Positions 11,387-20,943 of a stretch of DNA of 64,000 nucleotides are shown piece after piece. The notes beneath the pieces are model-generated. The model ran no database searches. It was given only the letters and a program-made list of their open reading frames with translations, and was not told the origin of the DNA. The stretch comes from Phytophthora colocasiae (taxonomy: Eukaryota > Oomycota > Peronosporomycetes > Peronosporales > Peronosporaceae), in assembly GCA_018806915.1 (NCBI GenBank), contig JAGKQI010000091.1:806001-870000 (forward strand), given 5' to 3'. Numbering within the stretch: position 1 is the stretch's first letter; every line of letters begins with the position of its first letter. The position numbers and the translations under genes are program-made.

Positions 11387-11834
11387 GTCAACCAAGTCAG
11401 TAGGTCACATGAATTGTGACACTATGTCGTCTTTTCTCATGAGTACTTTTGGAGGGGGGGGGGTTACCTCGAGAACCCTCCCACCGCGTCCAACCTCTCC
11501 GACCAACACACACAAGTCATAGTCCGATTTCCTCGACATCATACATACAACACACAAATCAACTGATATAATATACTACAGTAGTATTTCAGTTAGGAAA
11601 TGACAAGCAACTGTAATAACCCGTGTGCCCTGTGTGCAAACGTGGCCACACCACCCGTGTGGCGATAGTTCTCGCTACCATCCATTGCCAAAACAACCAC
11701 ACATGTCAACGACATTTGGCTATAGCCAAGATTGACCTGTGTAAAAAATTGCATGTTATTGGGGTTGAGGAGCAATAAATTATGGCAATATGATATTGCC
11801 AATATCGGCAATAGTTACGGAAAATTACCAAACC
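11387..11834. other. Flank with a G-run, no gene seen
   Basis: AT-rich flank with one poly-G run near 11450. No reading frame or known repeat was recognised apart from the 3' edge of the membrane-protein pseudogene. Confidence 0.5.
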
Positions 11835-12545
11835 CTGGTACGTACTATAATGCGCAAGTGTAAGGTGGAGAATACTAATTGTCCACACGAAAAGATGACC
11901 TTGAAGAGCTGGAGCTTGGGTCTCTAACAGAAATGCAAGTTGGTGAAGACCCGATTTTCCGTCTCAAAACAATAATCAGAGCGACAAAAGCGGCGAACTC
12001 GATCGTCCCATAAAGCAGGATATTCGCCACCGTTCCTTGTAGTTTTTGTGCCGTCGTTGAGGCCGTATTTGGGTGGTACGCAGCCACTGGTAGATGGAAA
12101 ATTGTCAATAGGTATGGTGCGTAGAGCATTGGCACCACAGACTCGATATATTCAGCCACAAGAACGTATTCAGAATGGAAGAGCAGGTGAACGGTGTTTC
12201 CTCTGTAAGAAAACGTTTATGAACAGCTTCTAGAAATTCTCGAAAAAAGTTATCAGATGAGCAGAATTCTCCGATTGCTGGTGCTGTTTGCACAACGTTA
12301 ATCAATGTTGTACCAATTGATTTGGACGTTTGCATGCAGATCGCCACGTAATAAACGTTGAACAAATCGATCGAAAATACCACAATAGGCCCGATATACT
12401 CGTGGGAGCTCGCTGCTGCGTTGGCAACATTTTGCTTGGTGAAAAACTTAATCATCGGCATCACCAGAACGAACGCAGGCTGGTGAATTCCAGATAATCG
12501 ATTGAAGATTGCACTGAAAAGCGTGTAAAACACCGCGACAAGCCC
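11835..12545 (-). pseudogene. Decayed paralogue of the multi-pass membrane protein
   Basis: Same family and strand as 7029-8708, showing FSAIFNRLSG, MPMIKFFTKQN and HEYIGPIVVFSIDLFN, then AEYIESVVPMLYA and TISILHLTLAHY. These lie in three frames, so at least two frameshifts are present, and a central segment is missing. The N-terminal half is absent: homology stops at about 12545, exactly where an LTR fragment begins. This copy keeps the 10 bases deleted in the other copy, so the two broke independently. Confidence 0.75.
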
Positions 12546-12728
12546 TTGGTTTCGCCTTGATCGTATACTTGTCCCCGTCGTAGCCATGCCGTGTCATCTC
12601 CCGTAGCGATCTTCTGGAGTACGTTTTGCAACTTCAATGTGTCCATTAATACGTTGCGGTTGTAGTCCTGCTTGCCACTTTCCAGAAACTCCGTTGTCCC
12701 GACTGACTTGTCGTGAACTTCCACCGTC
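12546..12728 (+). repeat. LTR fragment of an E3-related Gypsy element
   Basis: About 180 bp match, with scattered differences, the inner part of the E3 LTR (compare 51420-51600): the same order of GTCGTA, CCGTGTCATC, GTAGCGATCTTCT, GCAACTTCAA and GACTTGTCGT blocks. It lies in the same orientation as the E3 LTR copies on the plus strand. Both LTR ends are missing, so this is an old, truncated relic. It adjoins the truncated membrane-protein pseudogene, suggesting an insertion followed by deletion. Confidence 0.8.
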
Positions 12729-12856
12729 AAGTCACCTCAAAGGCATGCACATCGGCAAATAAGATGTGCTCCCTCACGCTGTCAGTTGCATTATATCAAC
12801 TTTCTACGTTCATAATTTCTGACAGTACTAATTTGTGGAGGTATTGCCGAATTTCA

Positions 12857-12932
12857 TTTGTTCTGGCCGTATACGGATATGTTCTTGCCGTGTACGGATT
12901 TGTTCTTGCCGTTCTTTATTTGTTCTTGACGG
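12857..12932. repeat. Short imperfect tandem repeat, about 21 bp units
   Basis: Three and a half units that begin TTGTTCTTGCCG, with TATACGGAT or TGTACGGAT in the first two and a diverged third. Nothing else was recognised between the LTR fragment and the hAT promoter. Confidence 0.65.
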
Positions 12933-13197
12933 ACTAGAGCTTGAAAAGGTAAACTCCTTCACCAGCACTCTGAGGTCCAAGGATGAGCGGGTTCGGACCT
13001 CAAGAGCGTAGGTTTTGTACAAGTAGGCTGTACCGGTATTTACACAAAAGTAAAGCCATAACTACATATATTTTTTTTATCGGACCACTTACAAACTGAT
13101 ATTGACGACGTAATCAGATTTACAAGGGGTTAGATATTTGGTTACTCTATGCTTATAGTATATGCTGTTATGAAAATGATTGGCTGCTGTGTTGTTC

Positions 13198-13250
13198 TAT
13201 ATAAGGGCGTATAAACCGACAAGACTAGCAAGATTCTCATTTCCATTTTT
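13198..13250 (+). promoter_or_regulatory. TATA box and oomycete-type initiator of the hAT gene
   Basis: CTATATAAGG at 13198-13207 is followed at 13235-13250 by TCTCATTTCCATTTTT. That matches the oomycete initiator plus flanking region consensus (GCTCATTYBNNNWTTY) at all but the first base, just upstream of the ATG in an ACCACCATGG context. Confidence 0.6.
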
Positions 13251-13256
13251 ACCACC

Positions 13257-15030
13257 ATGGAGACCACCAAGCGCAGCGGCAGGAAGCGAGACGAAGCCTG
13301 GAACGAGGTGGACGTCGATGAAGATGGATACGTCTACTGCCTTCGGTGTGAAGACATAATCCACAAGCTTGGCTACACGCATGTTGATCGCGTCAAGCGT
13401 CATCTCCGTGAAACTTGCGCGAAGTGTCCCCGTCAAGAGGTCGTCACGTCATATTTTCCGTCGCAGATTGACACAGCAACCCAAGACCAGTTCAACAAAC
13501 TTTTTGCGTTATGGCTTTTCTCTACCGGCATGGCATTTTACAAAGCACAGCACAAAACGTGTGCTGCGGTCTTTCAACTGCTAAATCCGACTGTAGCTAT
13601 ACCGAGCCAGCATCTCATCCGTGGCTGCCTGCTCGATGAGTGCTACGAAGACTCAATATGTCGCTTGCGGGGGGCACTGGCGAGACGCTTCTGCTCACTC
13701 GTCACAGACGGATGGACCGACATCAACGGATTCGCGGTAATCAATTACCTTGCAATTTGCGGCTCTGATAAGTTTTTCCTTGAGTCTGTGTACACAGGAA
13801 GCGACAGTCACGATGCCACGTTTTTAGCAGGAGATATCCAACGTGTCGTTAGAAAGTACGACTTCATCGATTTTGTGGCTGTCGTGACCGACAACACTTC
13901 AGCCAATCAAAACGCGTGGGCTATTCTTCAAGAGGCGAACCCGAAAATGTTTTTCCACGGCTGTGCAGCTCACACAATCAATTTGTTGGTGAAGGACGTG
14001 GTGTCTTCCCTCCAGTGGCTGGACAAACTGGTGGAAGGATGTAAGGACGTCGTCGTTTTCTTCAAGAAAAGTCACAAATTGTGGTACACCCTAACTACTC
14101 TACAGCGACAAGCTTCTTCTCCGGATGGGAGAAGGCCTCCGGCTCTCGCGCTTCCCTGTGATACACGGTGGGGCTCGATTTTAGCTTGCCTGCAGAGTGT
14201 GCTGGCATCGGAAAAGATTCTCCTGCAAATGGTGTCAGAACGCGGATTTCTGAGCGCCCCGACGAAGGCAAAGAAGGCTACAAGACGCGCTGTATTTGAC
14301 TTTGTCACGAGCAAGGCGCTAGTATCGCAATTGCAGAAAGCTGTCAGGATTTTGGAGCCGCTCGTCAAATACCAGCGCCGTTTTGAAAAAAAAAACAGAA
14401 CTACGGCGTCCGAGGTGTTCGACATGTTTTTATCGTTGCCTGGCGAAATTGCTGTACCTCCATTGACAACGAATGAGCAAGACGCGGTGAGGTCCAAGAT
14501 AACAGCCCGTTTCAATTTTGTATATGATGATGCACATGGTTTGGGCAACCTACTTGATCCGCGTTTTGCAGGCAAGGGGATGGATTTAACTACGAGAGCA
14601 AAGGTTGAGCTGTTCGTCGCTACGTGGCACGGTGATGATAATGGATGCCGTAGCAATCGAGTTGAGCAAATATCACGGGTTTGTGACTGCAACGAAGGGA
14701 TCGCACAAAATGCAGCTGATCAAGAAGAAGAAGATCTCGGTGGCTGACTTTTGGAGCGGTTTAAGCTCTTTTCCGCTCTTACAAGCTATTGCCAAAATCG
14801 TTTTCAACGTTGTCTGCTCCAGTGCAGCGGCTGAACGAAACTTTTCAACTCACAAGTTGACTCTGCGCAATAGACTGGCTCCTGAACGCGTCGAAAAGCT
14901 TGTGCATATCTACTTCAACTCAAAAAATTGCTCCACTGACGAGCTGGAGTTTCTCGACCAGTTTGTGCCGTTGGAGGAGGAGGATGACGAAGATGCTGGG
15001 ACCCAGAACGAGGACTTTATCTACTACTAG
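13257..15030 (+). pseudogene. hAT transposase with BED finger, one frameshift
   Basis: Starts with a BED-type zinc finger (YCLRCEDI then a His...Cys end, about residues 20-60), followed by a DUF659-like catalytic core (LVTDGWTDINGFAVINY, TDNTSANQNAWAI, HGCAAHTINLLVKDV) and, in a second frame, the C-terminal hAT dimerisation block (SSAAAERNFSTHKLTLRNRL). The first frame ends at 14747; the second covers up to the stop at 15030. The switch is near 14640, a one-base event just before AVAIELSKYHGFV. The start at 13257 has a strong context and a promoter-like region upstream. Terminal repeats of this element were looked for and not found. Confidence 0.85.
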
Positions 15031-15495
15031 TCGTCAGACTTGTGTGTAGGAAGCGCTCTTGATCGACTTTTCATGGTGGTAATGAATATAGTTCGGCGAA
15101 ATTTCTTGTGGTTTATTCCTTATTCCAGGGGCTTGTGGGTGGGACGTGTTATATTCCATATCCCGATTATTCTGTCCCAGACTCCCGCGAACCCTGTTCG
15201 GAAGGAGGTCTTAGAGGGATACAATCGATCAACAGAGCTGTCAATAAAGCAGGGAGAGGACGCAAACCGCGACGACATGAGTGATGGAAGTCCGGTGGTT
15301 ATAGTCCCGGAAAGCCAGAAAGCGTTCGATAGAGTATTCACTGCGGTGTCCAATCTGACTGTGGCTCCACGCCGCTGTAAACTTGTGTTTAAAGCGAGCG
15401 CAAACTGGAGCCCTTGTTCAGAACGTGTTCTATAACAACGTAGACTCTTTATATTTATTGGTCAAAAATGGTTTGGTACAATGTACCATTCTCCA
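15031..15495. other. Unassigned spacer between hAT and Crypton
   Basis: Probably the 3' side of the hAT element and old flank. A 131-codon open frame from 15040 has no ATG support and no recognisable motif, so it was not called as a gene. Confidence 0.45.
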
Positions 15496-15502
15496 GATTT
15501 TG

Positions 15503-15663
15503 CAGGACAAAAGGTTGCTATCTGCTTCATAGTACAGGACAGAATGTCCTGCATTTTCCAAACCGAAATCGCTCGAACTGATTTGTGCATACAAAAACTA
15601 GTATTATTGCTGGACGCTACAAAAACCTGATTTTTCCGTGCTTTTGCAGGACAATCTGTCCTG
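15503..15663. promoter_or_regulatory. Cluster of CAGGACA/TGTCCTG sites, two palindromes
   Basis: A single CAGGACA lies at 15503-15509. Two palindromes with 7-bp arms and a 3-bp centre follow: CAGGACA-GAA-TGTCCTG at 15535-15551 and CAGGACA-ATC-TGTCCTG at 15647-15663, the latter 24 bp before the recombinase ATG. Two more TGTCCTG copies are at 17852-17858 and 17863-17869. Inverted arms round a short centre are what tyrosine recombinases bind, so these may be cross-over or autoregulatory sites; that is inference. Confidence 0.55.
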
Positions 15664-15687
15664 GAAGAAATCAATTCATTTCGCAAG

Positions 15688-17802
15688 ATGGAAAGCACAC
15701 ACCAAGACAACCTGGCCGCATTAAGGCGACGGGCAGAACAGATCCGTGATAACACTGTTAGTCCAAGCTCACGAGCTGCCTACATCAACTCCTACTGTCG
15801 CTTCATCTCGTGGGTTCATGTGAACCATCGCCATTTGATACTAGACTCGTTTGCAGAAAAAGTGGGCGATGCGAGAGGCCTTTCAGAGAAGCAGCTTCGA
15901 CAACGTGTGAAGCCACTCCTCACCAGGAAGCACGATGACCCACCGCTTGATTTCCACCGCCTAGGTGCAGAGGTATTTGAGACCTGGTTGCTCACTCTTA
16001 GAAAAACTGACGGATCAACGCTAAGCTACTCTGCCCTCAACACCCATCGCGCCGGCTTTTTCAATCTCTACAGGGACTACGGACGTCAAATGGGGCCTGC
16101 CATGGAGAATGAGTTAAAGCAGTTCTTTAAGGGTTTGAAGCGCGAGCTTGCAACCAGTCAAGCTCGTGGTGAGGGGCAAGTTAAGGTGGGGAAAGATCCT
16201 CTTTCGTTCGAACTCTATGAGTTTTTATCCACACATTTGATGACGCTACCAGGTAGTGATGCAATTTTTTCCCGGATGTATTTGATTACATCATGGAATC
16301 TTATGTGTCGCTCTGCGAACGCATTTGGTATCCGGCATTCACACATGGAATGGCGTGGTGATTCACTGAGAGTTTACTTTGCACACATGAAAAACGACCA
16401 GAGTGGAGATCGACCGCGCGACCCGCGTCACGTGTACGCCAACCCTCTGCAGCCAGCTATTTGTCCTATCTTGGCATTGGCAATTTACTGGGCAACAACT
16501 ACGTTTGATGAGGATAATCGCCTGTTTCCAGGATCAGATCAGTACGATCGCTTTCGGAAGAGCCTGCAACGTTTGTTAATTGATGACGAGGTTTCTGTAG
16601 AGTTAAAGAGACGAGGTGTCAACCCCAGCGATCTTGGGACACACTCGATGCGCAAGGGTGCTGCAACATTTTGTGCTTCTGGCACTACAGCTTGCCCGTC
16701 ATCTACGGAGGTGCATTTGCGTGCGGGATGGTATCTCGGTGGTGTGCAAAATACCTATCTACGATATGAAGCTGCAGGAGATATGCATGTGGGAAGAACG
16801 GTTGCAGGTCTTCCATCCAGTAGTCATGAGTTTGCCATTTTGCCGCCTCACTTTCAGCAGCAAGACGAATGGGTTCAACGTGGAGTCTCGACGATATTTC
16901 TAGGAGTACCAGATCATTTAGCGTTTGTTGGAGAATTTTGTCTCGCATCACTGGTATACCATATACCATACCTACGAATGAACCTCCGACCTCAGCATCC
17001 CATCTTCGAAACAGCGCTATTTCAAGATGCCGATTTGCTTAAACACTTATCGGAGCGTGTGCGTTGCGGATTTAGCACGCCTGACACCAAGTTGAAGGCA
17101 ACAGGAGTTCCTCCACATGTATCCATACTAGGCCAGATGAATGAACTGCAAAACAGAACGCTGTCGACCATAGAAAAGATCGAAGAAGCACGCCACGATA
17201 TTGTGAAGGACATCGTGCACGAGCTTGAGGATCGCGCAATTGGGTCGCGCACAGTCACGTACGACGGTTTGCATGAAGCGCTACGCGTTTGTCTTGCCGA
17301 AGTAGGCATTCATGACTTAAGCAACCAGCAAAATGCATCAGCTCCTCCAGACACGATGAATTCAGCAGCTTCCGATGAACGTACAGTAATGCCTAACTTC
17401 TATTGGGCTGGAAGGTTTCGTAGAGTCCCTCCCGATTTTGCTCTCCCTAAGTGCTCGGTTGCTCACTTGTGGACGCTGTGGCGGTGCGGGAACGCTGAAA
17501 AGCAGGTGCCGCCTCTGCATCTTCTTGAAACTGCTGACCTGCCAAACCGAAACTGCCAAAAGCGACTTAGTGACGTCCGATACCTTATGAAGAAAATTGA
17601 GGCGTACGCTACAGCAAGAAACTTACTGCGACCAAGACAGTCGGTAGAAGAAGCTGTAAGAGTCTACACCGCGTGTTTGCCTGCTGTCGAGGTGCCTCAC
17701 AGTACTTACCACGCTAGGAAGCGACGCAGAGGGCAGCTAAGCTGGGTGTCCATAGTGCGTCTACACCGTCTTGCCGATAAGGCCGCAAAGCGGCAACTGT
17801 AG
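15688..17802 (+). CDS. Crypton tyrosine recombinase, 704 aa, intact
   Basis: Catalyses strand exchange for a Crypton. The catalytic set of the family can be placed: Arg 208 (NLMCRSANAF), His 319-x-x-Arg 322 (THSMRKG), His 343 / Trp 348 (EVHLRAGW) and nucleophile Tyr 357 or 360 (NTYLRY). The N-terminal part (residues 20-130) resembles the core-binding helical domain (SPSSRAAYINSYCRFISW). The about 340 residues after the catalytic domain contain a coiled-coil-prone stretch and a lysine/arginine-rich end; no GCR1_C domain was recognised there, unlike the second Crypton in this window. The frame is uninterrupted from ATG 15688, so this copy may be active. Confidence 0.88.
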   Translation: MESTHQDNLAALRRRAEQIRDNTVSPSSRAAYINSYCRFISWVHVNHRHLILDSFAEKVGDARGLSEKQLRQRVKPLLTRKHDDPPLDFHRLGAEVFETWLLTLRKTDGSTLSYSALNTHRAGFFNLYRDYGRQMGPAMENELKQFFKGLKRELATSQARGEGQVKVGKDPLSFELYEFLSTHLMTLPGSDAIFSRMYLITSWNLMCRSANAFGIRHSHMEWRGDSLRVYFAHMKNDQSGDRPRDPRHVYANPLQPAICPILALAIYWATTTFDEDNRLFPGSDQYDRFRKSLQRLLIDDEVSVELKRRGVNPSDLGTHSMRKGAATFCASGTTACPSSTEVHLRAGWYLGGVQNTYLRYEAAGDMHVGRTVAGLPSSSHEFAILPPHFQQQDEWVQRGVSTIFLGVPDHLAFVGEFCLASLVYHIPYLRMNLRPQHPIFETALFQDADLLKHLSERVRCGFSTPDTKLKATGVPPHVSILGQMNELQNRTLSTIEKIEEARHDIVKDIVHELEDRAIGSRTVTYDGLHEALRVCLAEVGIHDLSNQQNASAPPDTMNSAASDERTVMPNFYWAGRFRRVPPDFALPKCSVAHLWTLWRCGNAEKQVPPLHLLETADLPNRNCQKRLSDVRYLMKKIEAYATARNLLRPRQSVEEAVRVYTACLPAVEVPHSTYHARKRRRGQLSWVSIVRLHRLADKAAKRQL

Positions 17803-17876
17803 CCGACTTTCATAGGTCAAACGTATTCATCGTTCTATTGGCTAATTTTTATGTCCTGACAATGTCCTGCAAAATC

Positions 17877-19129
17877 CGTTCAAGAATCATTTTGCAAAGT
17901 TCGCGTTCTCAACCACTTGTTCTGGGAACATCTTCAGTAGGTGTTCTAGTTTGGGCACGTTTGTGCCATGGACGATGTCACAGCTGCAGTGCTACATGTA
18001 GCAGTTGTGGTGAGCGCCTGCGTTAGCGCTGTTATCGCCGCTTCCGACAAACGTGGCCTACGCTAGCCGCCCCAAGCCTCCAAGACCTTTCCGACTCGAG
18101 TATTTGAGACAGCAGTACGCCATGGTAAAACTGCTTGTGATGCTTTATTTGCTTGTGTTTTGAGGAGACTAGTGGTTGAAATTCCACCACCAATCGCTTT
18201 GTGCACGGTGCAGCATTAGACAAGCTGGAGCACAGCGGTTTGTAAAAATTGGCAACACACCAGTCCAATTTGTCTAAACCTATCCCCGGCTTATTCAGAA
18301 TGGGTTCTGTACCTGAACAACATTCTGAGTGTTGGTGTGTTGGGATCACCATTCATGCGAGTATTGGCATGTGGACAAGTTACTGCAATATTTTAGGAAA
18401 AAAATATTATTACTGGAAACGCAGGGTCCAGCTTGCAGTGCAAGGTTGTCTCGTAGAAGTAAGGTTAGTCTACCGCACTCTATGTCGACCTCCTTCTAAC
18501 CTACAACGGTGAAATGACTCGTCATATTCTATGTAGCATCGTAATCTGCAGCTTATTGCCCCAAATTATCTGCAACAATGTCGATCTCAGATTCTGAGAT
18601 CGACTTTTACGAGCAAACGCCGAATTCGTCATGCCAGGATTGGCAACAATAGCATTGCCAGCAGGTCTCCTCTGTTGTGGAGGTTTGATGCTTGCGAGGT
18701 AAATTGCGGAGCGACTGCTGCAAACGAGCCTTCAATAGTAATACTTGTTGATTATTATCGTGGTACACTGTAGTGGACCCATGATCAGCCAGCTCCAGTT
18801 TGCTGCAATTGTTGAACATAAGTTGCAGTGCACCTGAACGGGTGCACCTGCGTATCGACAATGCTGTCTACGAGTATTTCTCAAAACCAGTACCATATAG
18901 ACAGACCGTCCCGAAACCAGTACCCGTCCCAAAAGCAGTACCTGACAACTGTTATCACGCCTGCATCAAACTACAGCTCGGTAGAAAACAGAGAACGCGT
19001 ACGACAGCAAGCCTACTCCATCACAACCTTCTTGCCTTGGACACGTACACTCATATCCCCATCACGAAGACTTTGCGATACCAAGTTACCACGACTTCAC
19101 CGAGTCTAGCACATATCTTTGTCGCATTG
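17877..19129. other. Repeat-poor spacer, one strong palindrome
   Basis: No gene was recognised. It holds a perfect inverted repeat, 11-bp arms and a 3-nt centre, at 18580-18604 (arms GTCGATCTCAG and its complement), and weaker inverted repeats near 18250-18340 (CAACACACCA / TGGTGTGTTG). Open frames here lack any motif. Confidence 0.5.
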
Positions 19130-19412
19130 CGTGACCGGGGGCAGGAAAGACGTTGCTTTAATCCGTTTCACCCTGCCTATCTCGTCTCCACTTACGAAAA
19201 GGCTTACTTTGAGAAAGGAATTGCTCTTCCAGTGCGTGATAAACCCCCAAGCCTCGTTGAGGTGAAGCCCTCTCCGTACTAAAAACAAGCAAGACGTCGC
19301 GTCAAACGACGCATTGCTAGTACTGGAGAGAGTCGAGGAAAATATACCTACGTTTGTAGAGTATGTTCGGATAGTGTCCATAACAAACGCACTTGCCGCC
19401 GACATGGAAATG
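19130..19412 (+). pseudogene. MULE transposase C-terminal remnant
   Basis: Two pieces in different frames resemble the tail of oomycete Mutator-like transposases: an HPAYLVSTYEKAYFEKGI segment ending at the stop at 19282, then a basic stretch with a zinc knuckle (C-x2-C...H-N-K-R-T-C) around 19350-19400. The catalytic and SWIM regions are absent. Terminal repeats were not found. Confidence 0.5.
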
Positions 19413-19585
19413 ATAGCGACGACTGATCTCACCGCATCGGTGTTCGAACTTCCACAAATCTTAAGTACAAGCACTGAACTGGAACGTACTGTGGACCCTG
19501 TAAACCGCACCACACAAGACGAAACAACGTATACATCGCGGATGTCAGTGGCATTCCTGCTGGACGAATAAATACTAGTAACTTG

Positions 19586-20330
19586 TGTAATAGGTCTACC
19601 TAGACCTATTAGGTGGCGTACACGTGCGCTTACGTGTATGAGGAAGCGTGCAATTAGAATAGACTTAATTTAAGTATACTTATTTAAATAAGTGTAATTA
19701 AATCAAATATAACTAAATTAAACTGCAAAATACCGTAAAATGAGAACTGTTATTGAATTTGGCATAAGCCAATTATGGACCCGTCTTGTGTGAAGATGAC
19801 AGTGGAGGTGTTGTCGAAGTTGGAGGAATACTTGGACGAGAAGGCGGACATGAAGCTCGAGGACATGAAAGAGCGGCTACTCAGCGACATGGACGTCAAC
19901 GTAAGCGTCTCTTCAATTCACCGTGCGCTCTACGGTATGCTCTACACGATCAAGGGTTTGCGCATCGAGAAATCTACGATGAATAGCAGCGAGAACAAGG
20001 CAAATCGCATGGCGTTCGCCAAGGCGAGCACACAGGACAGCGCTTCTGAAAGAGGCGGTCAAAGAGAGCAAGCATCTTCTAACGCAGCGTTTGGTGTGGC
20101 GCATGGGGAGACACTGCTTGAAGAATATCTTTTTTTAGCGGAGAGATCCTAAAACTGTTTGTTATCTATTTCCAAAGGGTCTGCCAATGTGGGGTTGGCA
20201 GAAACTCTGCTCAGTGATTGGTAGAAATCCGTTACTTTCTACCAGTAATATGCACAAATGCACACGAACCACCCAATAATGTGGTCCGCTCATGTAGCCA
20301 TTGGTGTGTACAGCACACCAAGGTCTGAGG
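19586..20330 (-). repeat. Truncated, inverted E1-type LTR with an internal insert
   Basis: Matches the 460-bp E1 LTR in opposite orientation. It starts at the 3' LTR end (TGTAATAGG... as read on plus) and runs to GGTCTGAGG at 20330, where the match stops, so the LTR 5' end is missing. Compared with the intact copies it carries about 345 extra bases, placed between GGACC (about 19781) and CCTAAAACTG (about 20148), which encode part of a transposase. It differs from the other two copies at many more positions than they do from each other, so it is older. Confidence 0.85.
19775..20152 (+). pseudogene. Tc1/IS630-like transposase N-terminal fragment inside an LTR
   Basis: The ATG belongs to the LTR sequence itself (CCAATTATGGACC). 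The frame then runs into the inserted segment, whose first about 85 residues look like the DNA-binding N terminus of an oomycete Tc1/IS630 transposase (LSKLEEYLDE..., SVSSIHRALYGMLYTIKGLRIEKSTMN). The end of the ORF is out of frame with further family-like sequence. No catalytic residues are present. Its place inside an LTR suggests sequence capture or an insertion. Confidence 0.55.
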
Positions 20331-20943
20331 TCGAACGCCACCGAGTGCCTGCTTCTCGATAATACCCTTCGATATGACTCGACGGGCAGTACAGTCTATT
20401 GCGCTCGCACTCCTTGGCTTCGGTACAACGACGGATATATTCGACAAACAAAAAAATCCGACAGGTGACAGTGGTACAAACTTCCCGCCATAGTAAAGAT
20501 TGCACGAATTTTAGCGAATCATGAGGGCGAAACAAAATATGTTAACCAATAATATTGTGCTTCCCGTCCAAAATTGCCCTTTTCGGGTCATTGGCCAAAT
20601 CGCCGGCAAATCACCAGGCTGATCTGATTGGGTAATAATCGTTAGGGTTGTTGACTCCATTCCGCATTCTGCGCTCAAGCCCAAAGGTAATGAAGTGGTG
20701 GTAGCTGTCTTCATCGTTATGAGAGTCTGTGCTTACATTGATGTCTGCATGAAGCCTGTAGGAGCATAGTGGGCGCTAGCCTCCGCCCAGTTGGCTCGGT
20801 TTATTGTCACGGCACCCGTTACAACGTGCAGCAGTGGTAAGACCTTTTCAAGTGATGCAACTGACTTGATGGTACGGCGTGTTCTGACTTGCTTCGCTAT
20901 TGTCTTAGCGTTTTGTTTTACCAAAGCAACAGACAATACCACC
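20331..20943 (+). other. 5' region of the IS630-like element
   Basis: Contains a 21-bp motif at 20425-20445 with core GACGGATATATTCGAC. It recurs inverted at 46729-46749 with one mismatch, near another fragment of the same transposase. It is a candidate terminal repeat. No ORF with motifs lies between it and the transposase ATG. Confidence 0.5.

Larger units (their letters stand above)
15496..17876 (+). mobile_element. Crypton (tyrosine recombinase transposon)
   Basis: One intact recombinase gene framed by a perfect 14-bp inverted match: GATTTTGCAGGACA at 15496-15509 and its complement at 17863-17876. Cryptons have no long terminal repeats and move by site-specific recombination, so the exact element ends are uncertain; these coordinates only mark the outermost shared motif. 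Further copies of the 7-bp core lie inside both flanks. Confidence 0.75.

Noticed and set aside
12940..13020. A possible tRNA (paired GAGGTCC/GGACCTC with a GTTCGG-like loop).
   Set aside because: No acceptor stem or anticodon arm can be placed; only one stem pairs.
15040..15435. 131-codon plus-strand ORF after the hAT gene.
   Set aside because: Starts without an ATG and shows no motif; likely element 3' flank.
18800..19111. ORFs with a repeated VPKPVPVPKAVP-like peptide.
   Set aside because: No ATG-supported gene structure and no second line of evidence; low-complexity read-through of spacer DNA.
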